NCBI GenBank assembly: GCA_022578605.1
Contig: MU394127.1
Coordinates: 1-64,000 of the forward strand
DNA from: Camillea tinctor
Taxonomy: Eukaryota > Ascomycota > Sordariomycetes > Xylariales > Xylariaceae
Direction of reading: 5' to 3'
Length of the DNA: 64,000 bases
Each line of letters opens with the position of its first letter. Positions within the stretch are counted from its first letter, which is position 1. A model generated the notes under the pieces. The model had not been told where the DNA came from, searched no databases, and saw only the letters and a list, made by a program, of their open reading frames with translations. The position numbers and the translations under genes are program-made. This document shows positions 1 through 13,900 of this stretch, one piece after another.

Positions 1-3000
1 ACCAAGGCTGACTAGATGTCTTTAGGCTTAGTGCGTGGCAGATGTGTGGCGTACCGGCACAATAGTATCAACCTACCGTCACAATAGGCATTCCGTTTTT
101 TCTCTCTACAACTAAAAAGGGAAAATCACAAGCTATGTTAAACGGGCGTCCCACGTCAGATCTAGTGAATGAATGATCTCCGGCCACTGCGATCGTTTTT
201 CTGGATGGGAAAGGGAAGTCCAGCCTATCAACGTGGGATAGGAGGGGAGGGGGCTTAGTGGGAAAAGAGAGAACCCGAAAAGAGAGGGAAAACGGAAAAA
301 AGTCTAGAAGCCTGGAGAGAAAAAAAGCTGGGTCGCGGTGGATTATCTCCTCCCGGACCTTGGCTTGAAAAGGTATGTAATGTATTAGATGTATGTACGT
401 ACGGAGAGTAGGTAGTATGTATGTACATAGAATTATTTGTTAGTGTAGGGCCGCTATCCGGAGATTGACGATGAACGAGCCGCTTTAGGTCGTATTCATC
501 CCAAAGAATCCGCATGTTCTTATACCTAGCAGTGAAAAAAGTATAATTTCACCTTTTCCTCAAAGAAAAGAAGCTGAACAGGCTAGCTGGCTGGGCTAGG
601 CTGGGCAGGCTGAGTGGTTGGCCGACCGGGGGCGGGCGTTAATGTCAACAACCAACTATACGCTACCTAACGCACCGGACCAGAGAAGAGAGAAGAAGAG
701 AGAGAGAGAGAAAAAGATGAAAAATAATAGTACATGTGCCAAACCAAAACAATAAGCTAAACACGAGATACTAGTCAGGCACCATCTCACCCGCTAGTCC
801 CAGACCCTCTCTCCGTCTTTCCAAGGCACTGGCGGTTAGAAAAACCTGAACACACACAATCCACCCTTTCTTCCCCAACACGTGGGTTTCGTGAATGCTA
901 CCCTAGGTCCGTCACTAAGGCTTAGGCTTAGGCTATTGGGCGGCTACACAACACACGAAAAAAAAAAAAAGCGCTGGTCATGATGACGGAACTAAAAAAG
1001 GCTTCATTTTACACGGGAGTCCCTCTCGGGCATTCGGAGGTGGTAGAAGACGTAACTGTTAGCGCAGATTGGGCGATGCAAAGTATGGATTCATGTATGT
1101 AGGTATGGTAAAAGACAATAAAAAAAACCCCGGGATGACTGCGCCTTGGCGTTAACCAGCTGGGCTTTTTTCTTCTTCTTCTCTCTTACTTCTCTCTTTC
1201 TTCCTGCTGTCTCACAAGGTTCCGCTTTGGTCTAGGTATGTATGTACACGGGATCTATGTGAAGTACACCTGTATGTACCACTATATACGTATAGTAGTA
1301 GTGTATAGCTAGGTACTCAGCGGCGTCTTGGCGCAAAAGCGCGAGAAGAAGAAAAGAAAAAAAACACTTATCGATCGGGTTTAAGTAACTAGTAAGAGAA
1401 TCGACAGGAAGAATCGAGTGAAGTTACTCGGGCAATGGGTTGGGCAGGCATGTGCACTAAGGTAAGATATGCTAGGTTACATACTACATACTTATTTACA
1501 TGCTTTTAACACGACGGGGAGGGAAATAGTGGAAGCAAGCTCCATCGGGAATCGGACGGGGGGAAACGGTAATGGGATGAAGCTATGTGACCGGGACAAG
1601 AGAATAACGTCATTTTCATATGTAGGGTTTCGATGTATATATTGAAGCCGTATGAAGTATGGAGGCGCGAGCGAAGGAGGGAATCCAATACACTAGGAAG
1701 TATAAATTTTATCAGGTTTTACTTTCGCCTTGTCACAGAAAAAACTGGTTGGAATGCCTGTCTTGATACCCCCATGGAAAGGAAGGACGCAAACACATTC
1801 CCCGGTAAGGCATCTCCGGACCGAACCGAACGGGGCCATGGAGTCTCAGAGGTGGTTTGTTGCTATGACTATTGTTCATTGCGGAAAAGTTCTTTATCTC
1901 TCTCTCTCTTTTCACATTCTCTGTAATTAGGTAGTTATTTGGAATAACTTAGCCGGGGGAGGCGTAGAAGATTTATAGCGTCCCCCAGAAATAGGGGGGA
2001 GGGAGAAGAAAGCTTAGATATAAAGTTAATAATGGTTATCAAATAGGTAGTCAAATACTAGAACCCCAGGGGAACATTAGTGTCCAGAGCCTTATCGTAG
2101 CATCATATTCATAAAAGTTAAAATCGAGTTTAGGTATGTATATGACGACAGTAATTTTTAGTTCCCTTTTTTCTCTCCTTTTTTATGTCTTATCTAGGCA
2201 TCGTTTTTGTGGTGCCGTTGCCGTATGTCTCAAGGAAAGAAAAATGCGATTGTTCGTACTACAAAATAAAGTTTCTATTCTATTTTTTACGTACCAAAAC
2301 ATACAATAGGTTACTAATAAGGTACTTTTTTTACTGGAGGTAATACTTCCATGTCAATAAATGGTTATAATCTTTAAAAAAAAGATTGCATTGATACGCT
2401 GACACAACCAAACCAACCGTCCGACCGACCTCGTGTTAGTGGGTTCCTCATCGATTGGTGCGATCATGTAAAGCTGGGTCCGGTCCCCTAGCCCTTCTCG
2501 ACAAACGGGGTCTAGGGGTCTAGCCAGCACAAGCCCCAGCCAAGCTTTATCTGGGTTGATACTGTGTTGCTGTCGTTCTTGTTGTTACTATTGTTGTTAT
2601 TATACCTAGTAGATAACTGATAAATCCTAGTGGTTAATCGGGGATTAGCTGAGCTATACTACGCTACGCCCGTTAGACGACCTGAACGACCTGGTGTTCT
2701 TGATATGGAGGTAGTATTCTCGATACCTGATCTTCTACTATCTCCACATATATATGTACCTACTCATAAGTTGGTAATAATGGGTCATCGTGGGACGGGT
2801 GTGTATCTGTCTCTTAGGTAATTGTTCGTGACCCATTCTAGACGTCTATCCTCTCGGATTCTTTTCTCTGTTGGATCACATCGGAGAGTTTGGTGACAAA
2901 AAAAAAGGATGAAAAAAAAAGTAAAGAGGACGCCGAATACTCGAGGTACCTTACCTAGGTATATACTTGCTTACTTACATAGTACCTATTCCTGTATGAG

Positions 3001-5999
3001 GGAGGTGCTTGAACGTTTTATTGTCGATATCTTATAGCAGTACGTAACCTAGGTGGTTATGGTATTTCCGGGAGTACCGACGACCTGGTAAATGCATTGC
3101 ATCGCATATGAAATGAACGCGGATGAGTTTCCAGGGTGAACAGCGAAAACGAAAACCCGTATGAGGTATCGCAATACTACTCCGGTGCGGTGTTGACGGC
3201 GATTTTTTAAATGGTACCGACGCCACTGAACAAGGCTATTCGCGCCCAAGTCTCCTTTTTCCCTCCCATGTGCCTGGCTAGCCTGGCCTGCTTGGATGAT
3301 ACTTTGCCGATTCTAGCATCGCTCAATGTCCCCTGTCCTGGACTTGCACCTACATACATATACTGATATGCAACCTCAATCTCGTAGTGGTGGTGATGGT
3401 GGTGTTGGTGCGGCTTAACCCTCCTTCGCGTTCAGTCAATCATAATATTTGATTATCTATTTATATTTCTAAGCCGCGAAGGGTACGCAACGCAGCGCAG
3501 AGCAGCGCAGGGCAGCGCAGGGCAGCGCATGACTGAGGGGTTGAAAGAAAACAGCAGTAGGGACTTATGGGTTTTATTTTTCTAACATCGACTTGTTTCG
3601 CAGAAAGCAGGTCAGTGGAGTAGAAGCATCGAACGATTTTTCTGGATTTTCATCGAGGTTGAACGGATGGACCGCGGGGGTGTGACGGTGGCAGTGGAAG
3701 TGGCAGTAATGTTATGTACAAGGGGGGAGAAGAATAAGAAAGAGGAAGAAGAAAAACAAGACGACACACAGACGCCGAGATTCGTTGTGCATTCTTATCT
3801 AAAAGTGGTTTAGCGTTGGCTATCATTAACCGACCTACCGACCGACCCAATAAAAATAGAGTGAGTAGTACGGAGTAAAATAGCTGTACAGATGTAGCTA
3901 TGTAGGTACTATTACAAGCTACAGTAAGTACAGTATATACAATACATCGGATTGCATGGCTTAGCATGTGGCATGCTAGGTAGCCTCTGTACCTAAGCTA
4001 TTCCCCACGGTCATTGCTTTTCAAAGATTATCTCTGTACTAGGAAAAAGAAAAGAGAAAAAGAGAGAAAAAAGATGTAGATGTAGATGTAGATATGTCTA
4101 TATTATATGTCCGTGTATACTATGTATATGGGTATATGTATGTAGACGGGTACTGCAGTAGTAGCGGCACCAGTAACCTTACTAACCAAACCAACTACCT
4201 ATGTAGGCAGTAGGAAGAAAGTATATTTCGTTAGATGGGTTACTAGTATGTACATCAATAGTACTAACCTACCTTAGTCAACAACGGTACAACAGTAGGT
4301 AGTAGTTGTTAGTAGGGTAATAGTTCAGTAGGAAGGAAGGAAGGAAAGAATAGAGAGGAAAGCAAAGTCTAAAAGTTAAAGCCTAAAAAAAAAAGAAGAA
4401 ACGGTACTTCTTCGTACACCACCACACATACCATACACATACAACATCCATACAACATACAACCACACCATCGTAATTCAATCCACCTACAGCTCCCACA
4501 CATTCACACACCACACACTGACACTGGCACTGACACACCACATCATACGCATCCTATCTCAAACCCTCTTCGTCATTGAACAGGTTACCATCTCTCCTAC
4601 CTAACTTACCTCTTTACCCTTTCTCTCCCTCTCTCTAGCCTTAACTTTTTATCTTGTTTGTGTCATTGTTCGTTCGTTGGTCCTAACCTCCTACGAAAGA
4701 AAAGAAAAAGAAAAAAAAACACATTCTCAAACTCGTCTTGCTTATTTTTTTTTATTGTATTGTTGTTGTTCCCGCATCGAGAGTGTTGTGTCGTGTTTTT
4801 TTAGGAGGTTACTCGTTCGTTTTTATTTTTATTTTATTCTATTCTATTTTTCATCTTCCCTCTTTTTACTTGTTTCCTCGTCTTTCCCTTCGCTATCTTT
4901 TCTTAATACAGATACATAGATACCCTGGTATCCATCTCCTGGCTCCATCTTTTCACTTCAGCTTGCCAGCGATCTACACTGCTTTTCTGCATTTTGCCCT
5001 GCGTCGGTCGAGTCGTCTTGTCCAGGCTATCGTCAACCCTACGATCCCTTCCGATTCTAGACTAGATCTCGACAACAACGTCTGTTAATAGCTTGTGTTG
5101 TTTCCAACCGGTCCTTTCGCTCCTCGAAAGTTGTCTCGTCTTTTTCTCCTCCTCCGAATTCTGGCTCCGCATTTTCCCCCAGCGATCTCGTCGCATCAGT
5201 TGCCTGTTCATATTAATATATTGACGTCTGGCCCGTATTTACGACGGACCAACAAACCCACCTCCTCCTCCAAAACTGAACCGCAATCCGCTCTCCGCCC
5301 CTCTCTCCATTGTTCGTTCTTGTGTAAGTGACAGCTTCTTGTTTGCCTTGACCCGGCAATCCTCAAAAAGGTCGTGGTCCCTGCTGCCGTGTTCCTCGAG
5401 TGTACACTATTACCGACCCAGACCCTTTTCCCGTACCGTACGACTTCATCTCGCGGGTCTACATTTCCCATGTTCACCGACTTGCTCCAATTCGACCGCT
5501 ATCGTTTTCCCGACTCCATTCCCCCCTCGGCATAGACACGCCTGGCCCTCTGGGATTGTGGTATTTGCCCTGTCCGGAATTGCATTGTCCTCATATTATC
5601 GATTTCTCTCTTCTCTGGTCACTCTGTTCACCGCACGACCCGACCACACGGGACGTTACATCTGAAGAATAAGGCTAATTGACTATTTTCTCCCTATGCA
5701 GGTGTCCGCCATAGCTATCGTCATATCTAGAGGTTCTTGCCCCGTGTGACATACTGCAAACCCTCCCGGAACACATTTGTTTTCACTTTCCCTGTCTTCA
5801 TCGTCCTACTCTACGAGTGGTCTACACAGGAAGAGAAAGGGGGATCATAAAAAGAAGCAGGAAGAAAAAGGGCAAAAAAAGGAAAAGAAAAAGAAAAGAA
5901 GCATCGACGGACGATCGGTCCCCGTGCCCATTCTTACCCCCATCTACCTTTTGATGGGTTCGCAATAATCCCTAGAATCTCCAAGTCGAGTTATCCTAT
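1..5999. other. Gene-free spacer and pyrimidine-rich leader
   Basis: No supportable protein gene is visible in this 6-kb stretch. The open frames present are short, lack recognisable domains and are full of low-complexity runs. The first 4.4 kb holds many TAGGTA/TATGTATGTA-type words and A/G-rich tracts. From about 4.44 kb the plus strand becomes strongly C/T-rich (CACACA, CTCTCT, TTTTATTTTATT) up to the ATG at 6000. This is typical of the promoter and 5' leader of a highly expressed fungal gene. A GTAAGT-type donor near 5323 could belong to a leader intron. I see no RNA gene here. Confidence 0.6.
3491..3530. repeat. 10-bp tandem repeat, about 4 copies
   Basis: A decamer close to GCAGCGCAGG is repeated about four times with one variant copy. 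It lies in non-coding DNA. Confidence 0.85.
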
Positions 6000-8953
6000 A
6001 TGCCTAGATTCCCAGTCAACTTCCGGCGGAAATCTACCGCAGCAGAAGATCACAATGCCCCGGTAGTAGAACCTTCGTTCCGGGTCCTCGACCGATCCGA
6101 TGCAAGCAATGGGAAGTCGTTCGATGGGGGCCACCGTCTAGCCAGGTTGGCGGCGAATTCGTCCAAATCAAATCTGCACGAGTTGTCGCCAGACGATAAT
6201 TTGTTCGCTGGCATGAAAAACAACCGGTATGTTGACCAGTCCCTTTTTTCCCACTAGTTCTTATGCTTCACTCCGTATTGCACCGACCCCCCTGACACCG
6301 TGGACCCGCCCATTACTAGGTGTGGCGGGTCGGGGGTGATGCTGAGATTGGTGTAGTGGACAGGCTTACCTCGCTACGGGCCTTGTCTGATTTCAGCACG
6401 GCCAATGTCTCACTTACATGACTCTGCTTGGCCTTAGCGCTGTGCAATCTACTGATCGTCGCTAGTGGCAGTGGGAGTTCCACTACGAAGACGGCTTCCG
6501 ACAATTCCTCCCGACACAGCAATGCCTCAACCGCCCCTTCATCTACCGACTACACCACCTACCACGAAGACTGGCGACACTCTAACAGCAGAAAGCCGGC
6601 GCCCGTGAACGACGTCCCCGTCCCTCCAGTCCACAAGAACCCGAATCACTTTCTCAAGCAAGCCGGAAGAACCTTTTCGTTCGGCAGCAAAAAGTCTTCG
6701 CTGCCTACGATACCTGCTGAAGAGCCTGTTCCTCCGATGCCTGATCACCCTTCCGAGATAGTAGGCGGACGTTCACGCGCTGAGACTGCCTCGACTACGA
6801 GTACAGCGACTCCTCCCAAGGTAGAGGACAGTGACTTCATGCTCGACCTTGGTGGTGACCTGACGAGCATGCTCAACAAATTTGACAAGCGGACGAGCGT
6901 TGCCGTCCTCAGGGAACAATTCGACAAGCGCAACAGCGTTTCGACTCTGAAAGAGCGTAACCTAACGGCTGTTCGGGCCAATCAACCCTCTCCGCTCCAT
7001 CTTGACAACTCAGCTCCCGTCGAACCCCCTCAACATTCTTGGGCGAGCCAGACCTCGAATGACGGCCTTTTAGGTTCGAGGCGGGCACACACGTATCCTA
7101 ACGACGAAGATACTGTAGCCCCAATCGCCCCATTGGCTCCGAAGCACGAGTCCAACCCGACCGATCGTCGGGGGTCATCCGAGGACGATGAGGATACCAC
7201 GCTGCTACGAGACTCGATTGCAGCGACCCAGTTTCTGTCGGATGCTGCACACGAAGATGAGGGCACGTCGGGTCACTACAAAAGGGACAATGGCCGTACA
7301 CCCCCGAGACGGGGCTTGTCTGAGACATATGTCAAGCCGGATCGTTTCGAAGACGACCAGGATGATGGTAACATGTTCGAGAAGTCATTTGGCCATCCTT
7401 CGAGGGTGGTTCCCCGAACTGGGGCCCGGACAAATGGTCCTGCTCAAAATAAGGTGATGACTCCAGAAGAGTTTGAAAAGTACCGTCGCGATAAGGTCCA
7501 GGAGGAGCGCATGGGGTTGATTGAAAAGGATGAGTCGGAGAAGGAGGAAGATAACTATGATGACGAGGAGGACGACATAGAGAAGTCGAAGCAGATGGCG
7601 AAGCAGAGACGAAAGCAAGAAGCGCATATGACAGTCTATCGCCAACAAATGATGAAGGTGACAGGCGAGTCCAACGGTGGCGCGAACAACCGTGCCAGTA
7701 TTGCCATGTCCATGAGCACTCCGAACTTGCCGTTCAATGCGCAAGGCAAGGGTGCCCCCTCGCCGCCTGAAGATGGTTCTGACGATGACGAGGAAATTCC
7801 CCTTGCGATATTGGCAGCACATGGATTTCCCAACAAAAACCGGCCGCCGACCCGTATCAGCAAAGTGCCTTCTAACCCCAATCTGCGTGCGTCGATGCAA
7901 CCACCTTATGCCGCTCGTCCAGCATCAGCGGCAGGTGACCACCCCACACAGAACGGTGCCAATGGAGGAAACCTGCCGCCATTCGCGAGAAAGCTGCCCC
8001 AAGACCCATATCTTGGCGCGGGTCTCATCAACCAGCCTCCTCGGGAATCGTTCGCCCTCGGTGGTGGAATGTCTGGTGGAATGCCTCCGCAAAGTAGACC
8101 GATGCCTACCGGCGGTTTGGTCGGCGTAATCGCTAACGAAGAGCGATCGAGGGCGCTGAGACGCGGGAGCCCGGCCATTGATAACACCAGCACCCCTCTC
8201 CCTGCTATGCACATGAACGGAATGCCGATGAACGGAGGGTTCGACCCCGTTGGCGGAATCCCGCCTCAGATGATGTACCCCATGATGCCTCAAATGCCGA
8301 GCCCAGGATTGACACCTGGCGACCAAGCACAACTGCAAATGACGCAGCAAATGACGCAATTTATGCAGATGCAGATGCAGTTCATGCAGATGATGGCCTC
8401 TCAGAATCCGGGACAGGGACCGCCACGTACCAATGGACATATGCCTTCTCAGTCGATGGGATCCCTCGACAGGCCGCGCAATTCTTTCATGGCAGACCCA
8501 ATGCCAGGTAACATGCGCAGTAGTATGCATCTGGAATTGCCACACTTCGACTCACAAAGGACGATGAGCTTAGTCCAGCCAAGTTCCAGCTCATGGCTTC
8601 AGCAACCATCGCAGGGCAACTATACACCTTCTATACGCGCTCAAGGCGGAGGATATGCCCCCTCTATTGCGCCTTCCGAGCGTAGCAACATTGGGCTACC
8701 CGGCCGCTATCGACCAGTCTCGAGCGTGTTGCCTTCTGACCCAACCGGCCGTACGTCTACTATGTCGGGCGCCTTACCTGTCCTGCATACCAAACTTCAA
8801 CAAGAATCAAAAGCATCTGCAGGCGCTAAAGATGATGAGGATGACGATGACGAGGAAGGATGGGAGGCGATGAGGGCTAAGAGAGAAAAGAAGAAGAGCA
8901 TCTGGCGATCAAAGAAGGATTTCGGATCTGATATTGGGGCGCTTATCAGTTAA
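6000..8953 (+). CDS. Large disordered conserved fungal protein, function unknown
   Basis: Two-exon gene. Exon 1 runs 6000-6226 (ATG at 6000, then MPRFPVNFRRK). It ends at a GTATGT donor. Exon 2 resumes at 6466 or 6472, since alternative AGs at 6465 and 6471 are both in frame, and runs to the TAA at 8951-8953. The product is about 904 aa. It has no enzymatic motif. It is rich in Ser, Pro, Gln and Met, with an acidic/charged stretch near the middle (EEDDIEKSKQMAKQRRK), a Met/Gln-rich low-complexity segment around 8210-8410, and a compact basic C-terminus (KKKSIWRSKKDFGSDIGALIS-like, ending at the stop). The internal motif DDDEEIPLAILAAHGFP and the C-terminal block look like the conserved parts. 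I do not recognise a named family. Scaffold or cell-periphery roles are possible but unsupported. Confidence 0.8.
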
Positions 8954-10927
8954 AAGGGGGAATACAATCACATTGCATCGGTCGTCACTACCAGTCACCA
9001 TTTAGATCAAGGACGTGTTTGCTGGGGGATGACAAGATTTAAAAAGCATTTCAATGTTTTAGCATCATCGGAATCTTGGCTGAAATCACTTCCCCCCATT
9101 GGGGCTTAGGGATTCTAGAGGAGGAAAAAAGACAATGGGGGAATTCTTATATATCTTGGGCTTGTGTTTTTCCTTTCACTATTTCTTGTTTTGATTTGAA
9201 GTGCCGCGTGGTGATTGAAGGTGGAGGGAGGACTTGCATTTTTGGATAAGACCGAAGACAATACTCAAGCTGTCATCTTTTTTTTTCTTGAGTTCAAAGA
9301 GACAAAGTCATGTCTTTCTTCTCCTTGGTTGTTATCGTATCCCCATTCTCTTTCGTTTACAGGTCAGATCCAGGGCGGGAAGAAGATGCTGACCGATCGA
9401 TCTAGGGGAAGTTATGGGAGAAGAATGACAAGAGAGAGAAGCAAAGCGGAGAACAATAGAAGGAGAGAAACTGAAGAAGAGCAGAAGTAGGAAAAGGGGG
9501 AGAAGAGAGTGGATGGGGTATGCTGGGAAAACAACCCGATTTTTTGTGATGGGACGAACTCATGAAATAATAGAACCAAAAAACCAGCCTACATACAATG
9601 TTAATCAATCTAATACCTACTCAGAAGTAAATTCCCCACCCTATATATATATATTTGTTTTGGCATGGAAATGCAACTGTATTTTCCCTTTTTTGCTCTA
9701 CGGTGGGGATTTGTTAGGACTTTGAACAAGTCGTGATATAAATAATTGTGAAGAGGCCTTTAAAACCCCCCGTAGCTCTTATAAGACGAAATGGTGGCAT
9801 GAGGTGATAGAGTGAAGTCTGTTATTGACAGTAGTCTAGGAAGTAAAGGGGGTGTGAAAGCCCAGATGTATAGGCTGTCGATGTGCATTGATCAATTTTC
9901 TAGTTAGATATGTAGCATAAGAGCGTGTAAGATATAGGGATAGGGTGGTGCTACGAGTAATCTAGTAAAGGCTTACTTGCTAAGAGCTCTGGGTTGGGTA
10001 AGTAGGTAGGTAGGGAGGTAATTACGATTGCTAGGAGACGAAAAACTGAGAACTTGGACTCGTCGGTGTTGTTACTATGGCTCATGTCTGGCTAGGAGAG
10101 AGTGTCTGGGTTTGCTTATATGGTACGTACGGAGGTTACTGTCATGTGCCACCCCTTCCCCCTGATGTGATATCTTGTTTTTTTTTTCTTTACTGGTTGC
10201 TAGGGAGTGAGCTTAGGATTCTGAAATGGAGAGGGTTTTTTTTCATGCGGGGGTGGGTGGTGAGGTAGATTGACGAGATGTTGGGGCCTGGGCTGAGTGT
10301 ACTTTGCCCGCCTTCGTATAGCTTTAGATGTTTGGCTGTCAGGGGTGGTGGGTTAAATCGTAGTGTACGTGGTGGCATGTGTGTGCCTTGTACAGAACAT
10401 AAGAACTATTATTAGATAGGTCACGAACAACGATACCGTAGGTAGTTGTCGTTCTAGTTCATTGCCTAGTTATGCAACTCCTTGCTTCGCGGGTTGTGAC
10501 AAGCGGGAATTAGGTGCCTGGTCTTCACCTTCTCTCTTTCAGCTGTATTAGAACGGCTAAGTCAAAATCCACGTAATGTTAGAAGGGAAGAGCCTTCAGG
10601 AAAACTTCAGTTGTGGTGGTCTACGAGCTTAAACCCCCCCTTTTGGTGCTTGATCATGTTTATAAGATGTGGTAGGTCAGCTGTTTACGGCAAAAGTAGT
10701 CGTGAGCTTGGGAATCATGACACACATCAATTACATATGTATGTAAGGCTATATTGCTTCGGCTTTATGGATATATTGAAAAGACTGACTAGACATATGA
10801 ACCAATAATTGAACCACTGACCCACGTCAACCCGTTCAAGGAAAAACAGATCAACGCATACTATTGAAGTAGAAAGACACTGTAAAGTCGTTCAGTCATT
10901 ATTCGTTACCGCCGGCCAGTATTGCTC
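8954..10927. other. Intergenic spacer, convergent genes
   Basis: About 2 kb between the 3' ends of the plus-strand gene ending at 8953 and the minus-strand kinase gene ending at 10928. It should contain both 3' UTRs. T-rich and TAGGTAGGTA tracts are present (e.g. about 10000-10020). No coding or RNA gene is supported. Confidence 0.6.
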
Positions 10928-13900
10928 TCAAGCCTTCGTAGTTCCTTCTTCCAAGACATGCAAGGCCGGACCCAATGATCGCTTCCATACACTCTGACTT
11001 CCAGTGTCCACTTCGGTCATCCATCTGCTACCTAAGGCTTCCGTAGCGGAGGGCCGTCTCGAAGGTTCGAACTGAAGTAGGCTACGTACAAACAGTTTCC
11101 CCGTGACTCCTAGGCTCATGTCTTGTAACCTCTTGTTTAACCATTTCCTATGTTTCCTAGTAAAAGGTCGAGGGGCTCCACCGGGGAATAAGACCTCTCT
11201 CGTGGCCATGCTGAAAATGATGCACCCAAGAGACCAGAGATCAACTTTCTCAGTGTATGAGGCCCATGTTCTTTCGTATGTCCATCTGTCTTCACACCAA
11301 ATACGTGTAACTTCAGGAGCTTCATATGCACAACTGTCGATAGATGTGCAAAAAATCGTGTTTCTTCTCCTGAAACATCGTTTTGAGACTCCAAAATCGG
11401 AAATCTTGACCATAATGTTTCCGGGCTCGTTTGACACGACGAGGATATTCTGTTAAAATTTCTCTAAGTAGCTGAGGACTCCATATGTAGTATGAAATGT
11501 ACTGACCTGCGGTTTGAGATCGCGATGAGCTATACACTGTTTGTGCATGATCGCCAATCCCTCTAGGATCTGCCTTATTACAGACTTTGTATCTCGTACG
11601 GACCATATATTGCTTGACGGTGTGAGGTAAGATGCTAAGGACCCTAGCTCGATATACTCCATGGCGAATAGGTGACCTTCCTCATCCTCGTTCCAACCAT
11701 AGAACTGAACGAAGTGGTCCGGGAATAGCTATGAAGAATTAGTGATCTGCGGCAAAGCAAACATGAAGAATGAATTACCTTTGCTAGTAATACTGAGTCT
11801 AACATTTCTGCCAATACTCTCTGCTGTCTGAAGTAAGGAGCAGGTGCAATTCTCTTGACTGCGATTGTTGCTTTCTTCCCCCGCCCTAGAGGCGTCGGCG
11901 TTGCGTATATACGCCCAAAACTTCCCTTCCCAATCGGTTTACAACTAGCGGGTTGCACAATGTTCTCTCGCCTGAGCTCTGTTGATGTCAACAGCTGAAT
12001 AAATCCCGTGAAAATTATAAATAAGATCATGTGCAAGAATAAGAACTTACCAGATATATTGGCCTATCGTTTCAATACAAACGCAACCTTCTCTACATCA
12101 ATGGCTGCAACCCCTATTCTCAATCTCGTCTCATTTGCGCGATGAAAACACTTGAGTCGACTCTCAGGTGTACTACTCTGATTTTCTTGGCTCTCTGTCC
12201 CCATCCAAGAATGGAGCTCATCTGACAAGAACAACATGGTCTTGGGGTATGCCACCGAAAGCAGGAGAGACGCTCTCTCTGGGTTTATGCCGCGCAATCG
12301 AGAACTAAGTTCTTCGATAGCAGGGAATGGTTTATTCTCAGAATAGAGGTTGAATGCCTCCTCTGTCACCTTTATCACATCCTCTTCAGTGTTTTTCTTG
12401 ATCAGTCTGCGGTTGCGTCTGTGTGCTTGAATGACGAGAGGACGACCACGTTTCCTAAATCATTGAACACGTTATCATCTCGAACCCTACAAATAAGAGG
12501 ATAAGGAACTTAAACATACTGTATCCATCGATCTAAGTTAAGCAGTTCGGTTTTAGTTATGTGCCTCAGGTTTCGGTTCTGAAGCCTGCCGGGTATGAGC
12601 TTGAAGCGTTCTAGTTCGACGTACTTATGCACATCCCGAACATGATCGTCATAATAACCAAGGAAGCCATTGAAGTGTGATTTGGAAATATTATCCCACT
12701 GCAAGACTTTCCAACTAATCAGGCTTCTTTCGCCATCTCTTAGTATAAGATCCTCCATGATTCTTTCTCGTAAAGTGTACTCCGTGATGCCTCCGAACTC
12801 TGGTGTAATGCTGCACTCTGTGTTTGGTTTAACCACGGGTTCCACGGAGCTGATTACATCAGCTCCAGCGAGACTCTTGTTTTTAAGAGGAAGATCATCA
12901 GCCAAGTGCGAAATATTGTCAAAGTCCGAAACAGATTTGGAATGTAGTTCAGCCAAGTCATGAAACCCATTCTTCTTGTTGTTGTTGCCACCTCCTCGAC
13001 GTTCAATCAGGTAACGTAAGAAGAATAGAGCAAGATCCTTCAGGTGTTTACCTATATGCTTTTCGAGGCACTGATGGATCTGGCCTTCCCCTGGTTTCCC
13101 ACCGTTTGTGGTATTGATATCTATGTCAAAGTGTGAATCCCCGCAGATTGGGCACGTATCCAAGGGTCGAAGTGGACGGAAACTGCTTAAGCAGGCGATG
13201 GTTCGTAGATCGTTCCTATTGAAATCAGTGTGTTCAGTGGTCAAGTGGCTAGAGAGCATCTCTTCCATGCTCGAAAAATATCCTGCATTGCCATTAGCAT
13301 GCGGTAAAAGACACATCCATTTAACATCATTATGGAGTTGGCGGATCCATAGGGGATGGTGCGTTTCCCTCATATGTTCCAACCACGAATTCTCGTCGGC
13401 GAAGAAGTACAAAGTCTTGCTACAATACTGGGATATGCAGACATATGGCTTTAGGTCTTGGTCCACGTGGTTCCTGGGACACAAAGGTGAGCGTTATATA
13501 CAATGAAAGGCTTCACTAGGCCGATTTGTGACTTACTTCCATCGATCTCCATGGAATACCTCGACATCCTGTAATGTCAAGCATAGTTGACACGCAACCT
13601 GCTTTTGCCCCTTTTCGATGATTGGGGGCGTAGGGTAGAGGTAGCCGCCTGTCTTTGACACTGGAGGAGCTTCTACAGGCTGATCTGACGTGGCCGAGCC
13701 CCTTGATACCTGCAGCGCAGTATTCTGCTGGTCGCGCTCCTTGCGCTCATATAGGATCAGAAAATGGCGTTGCATGATGGAGTCGAAAAGTCTTTGCTTA
13801 AGGCTAGGAGAAATAGCTTTGCTGATTTGACTTTCGAGCTCACACTGCACCCGAGACGCAAGTTTATCGTCCCACTTCTCTTCAGCATATGGGAAGAACC

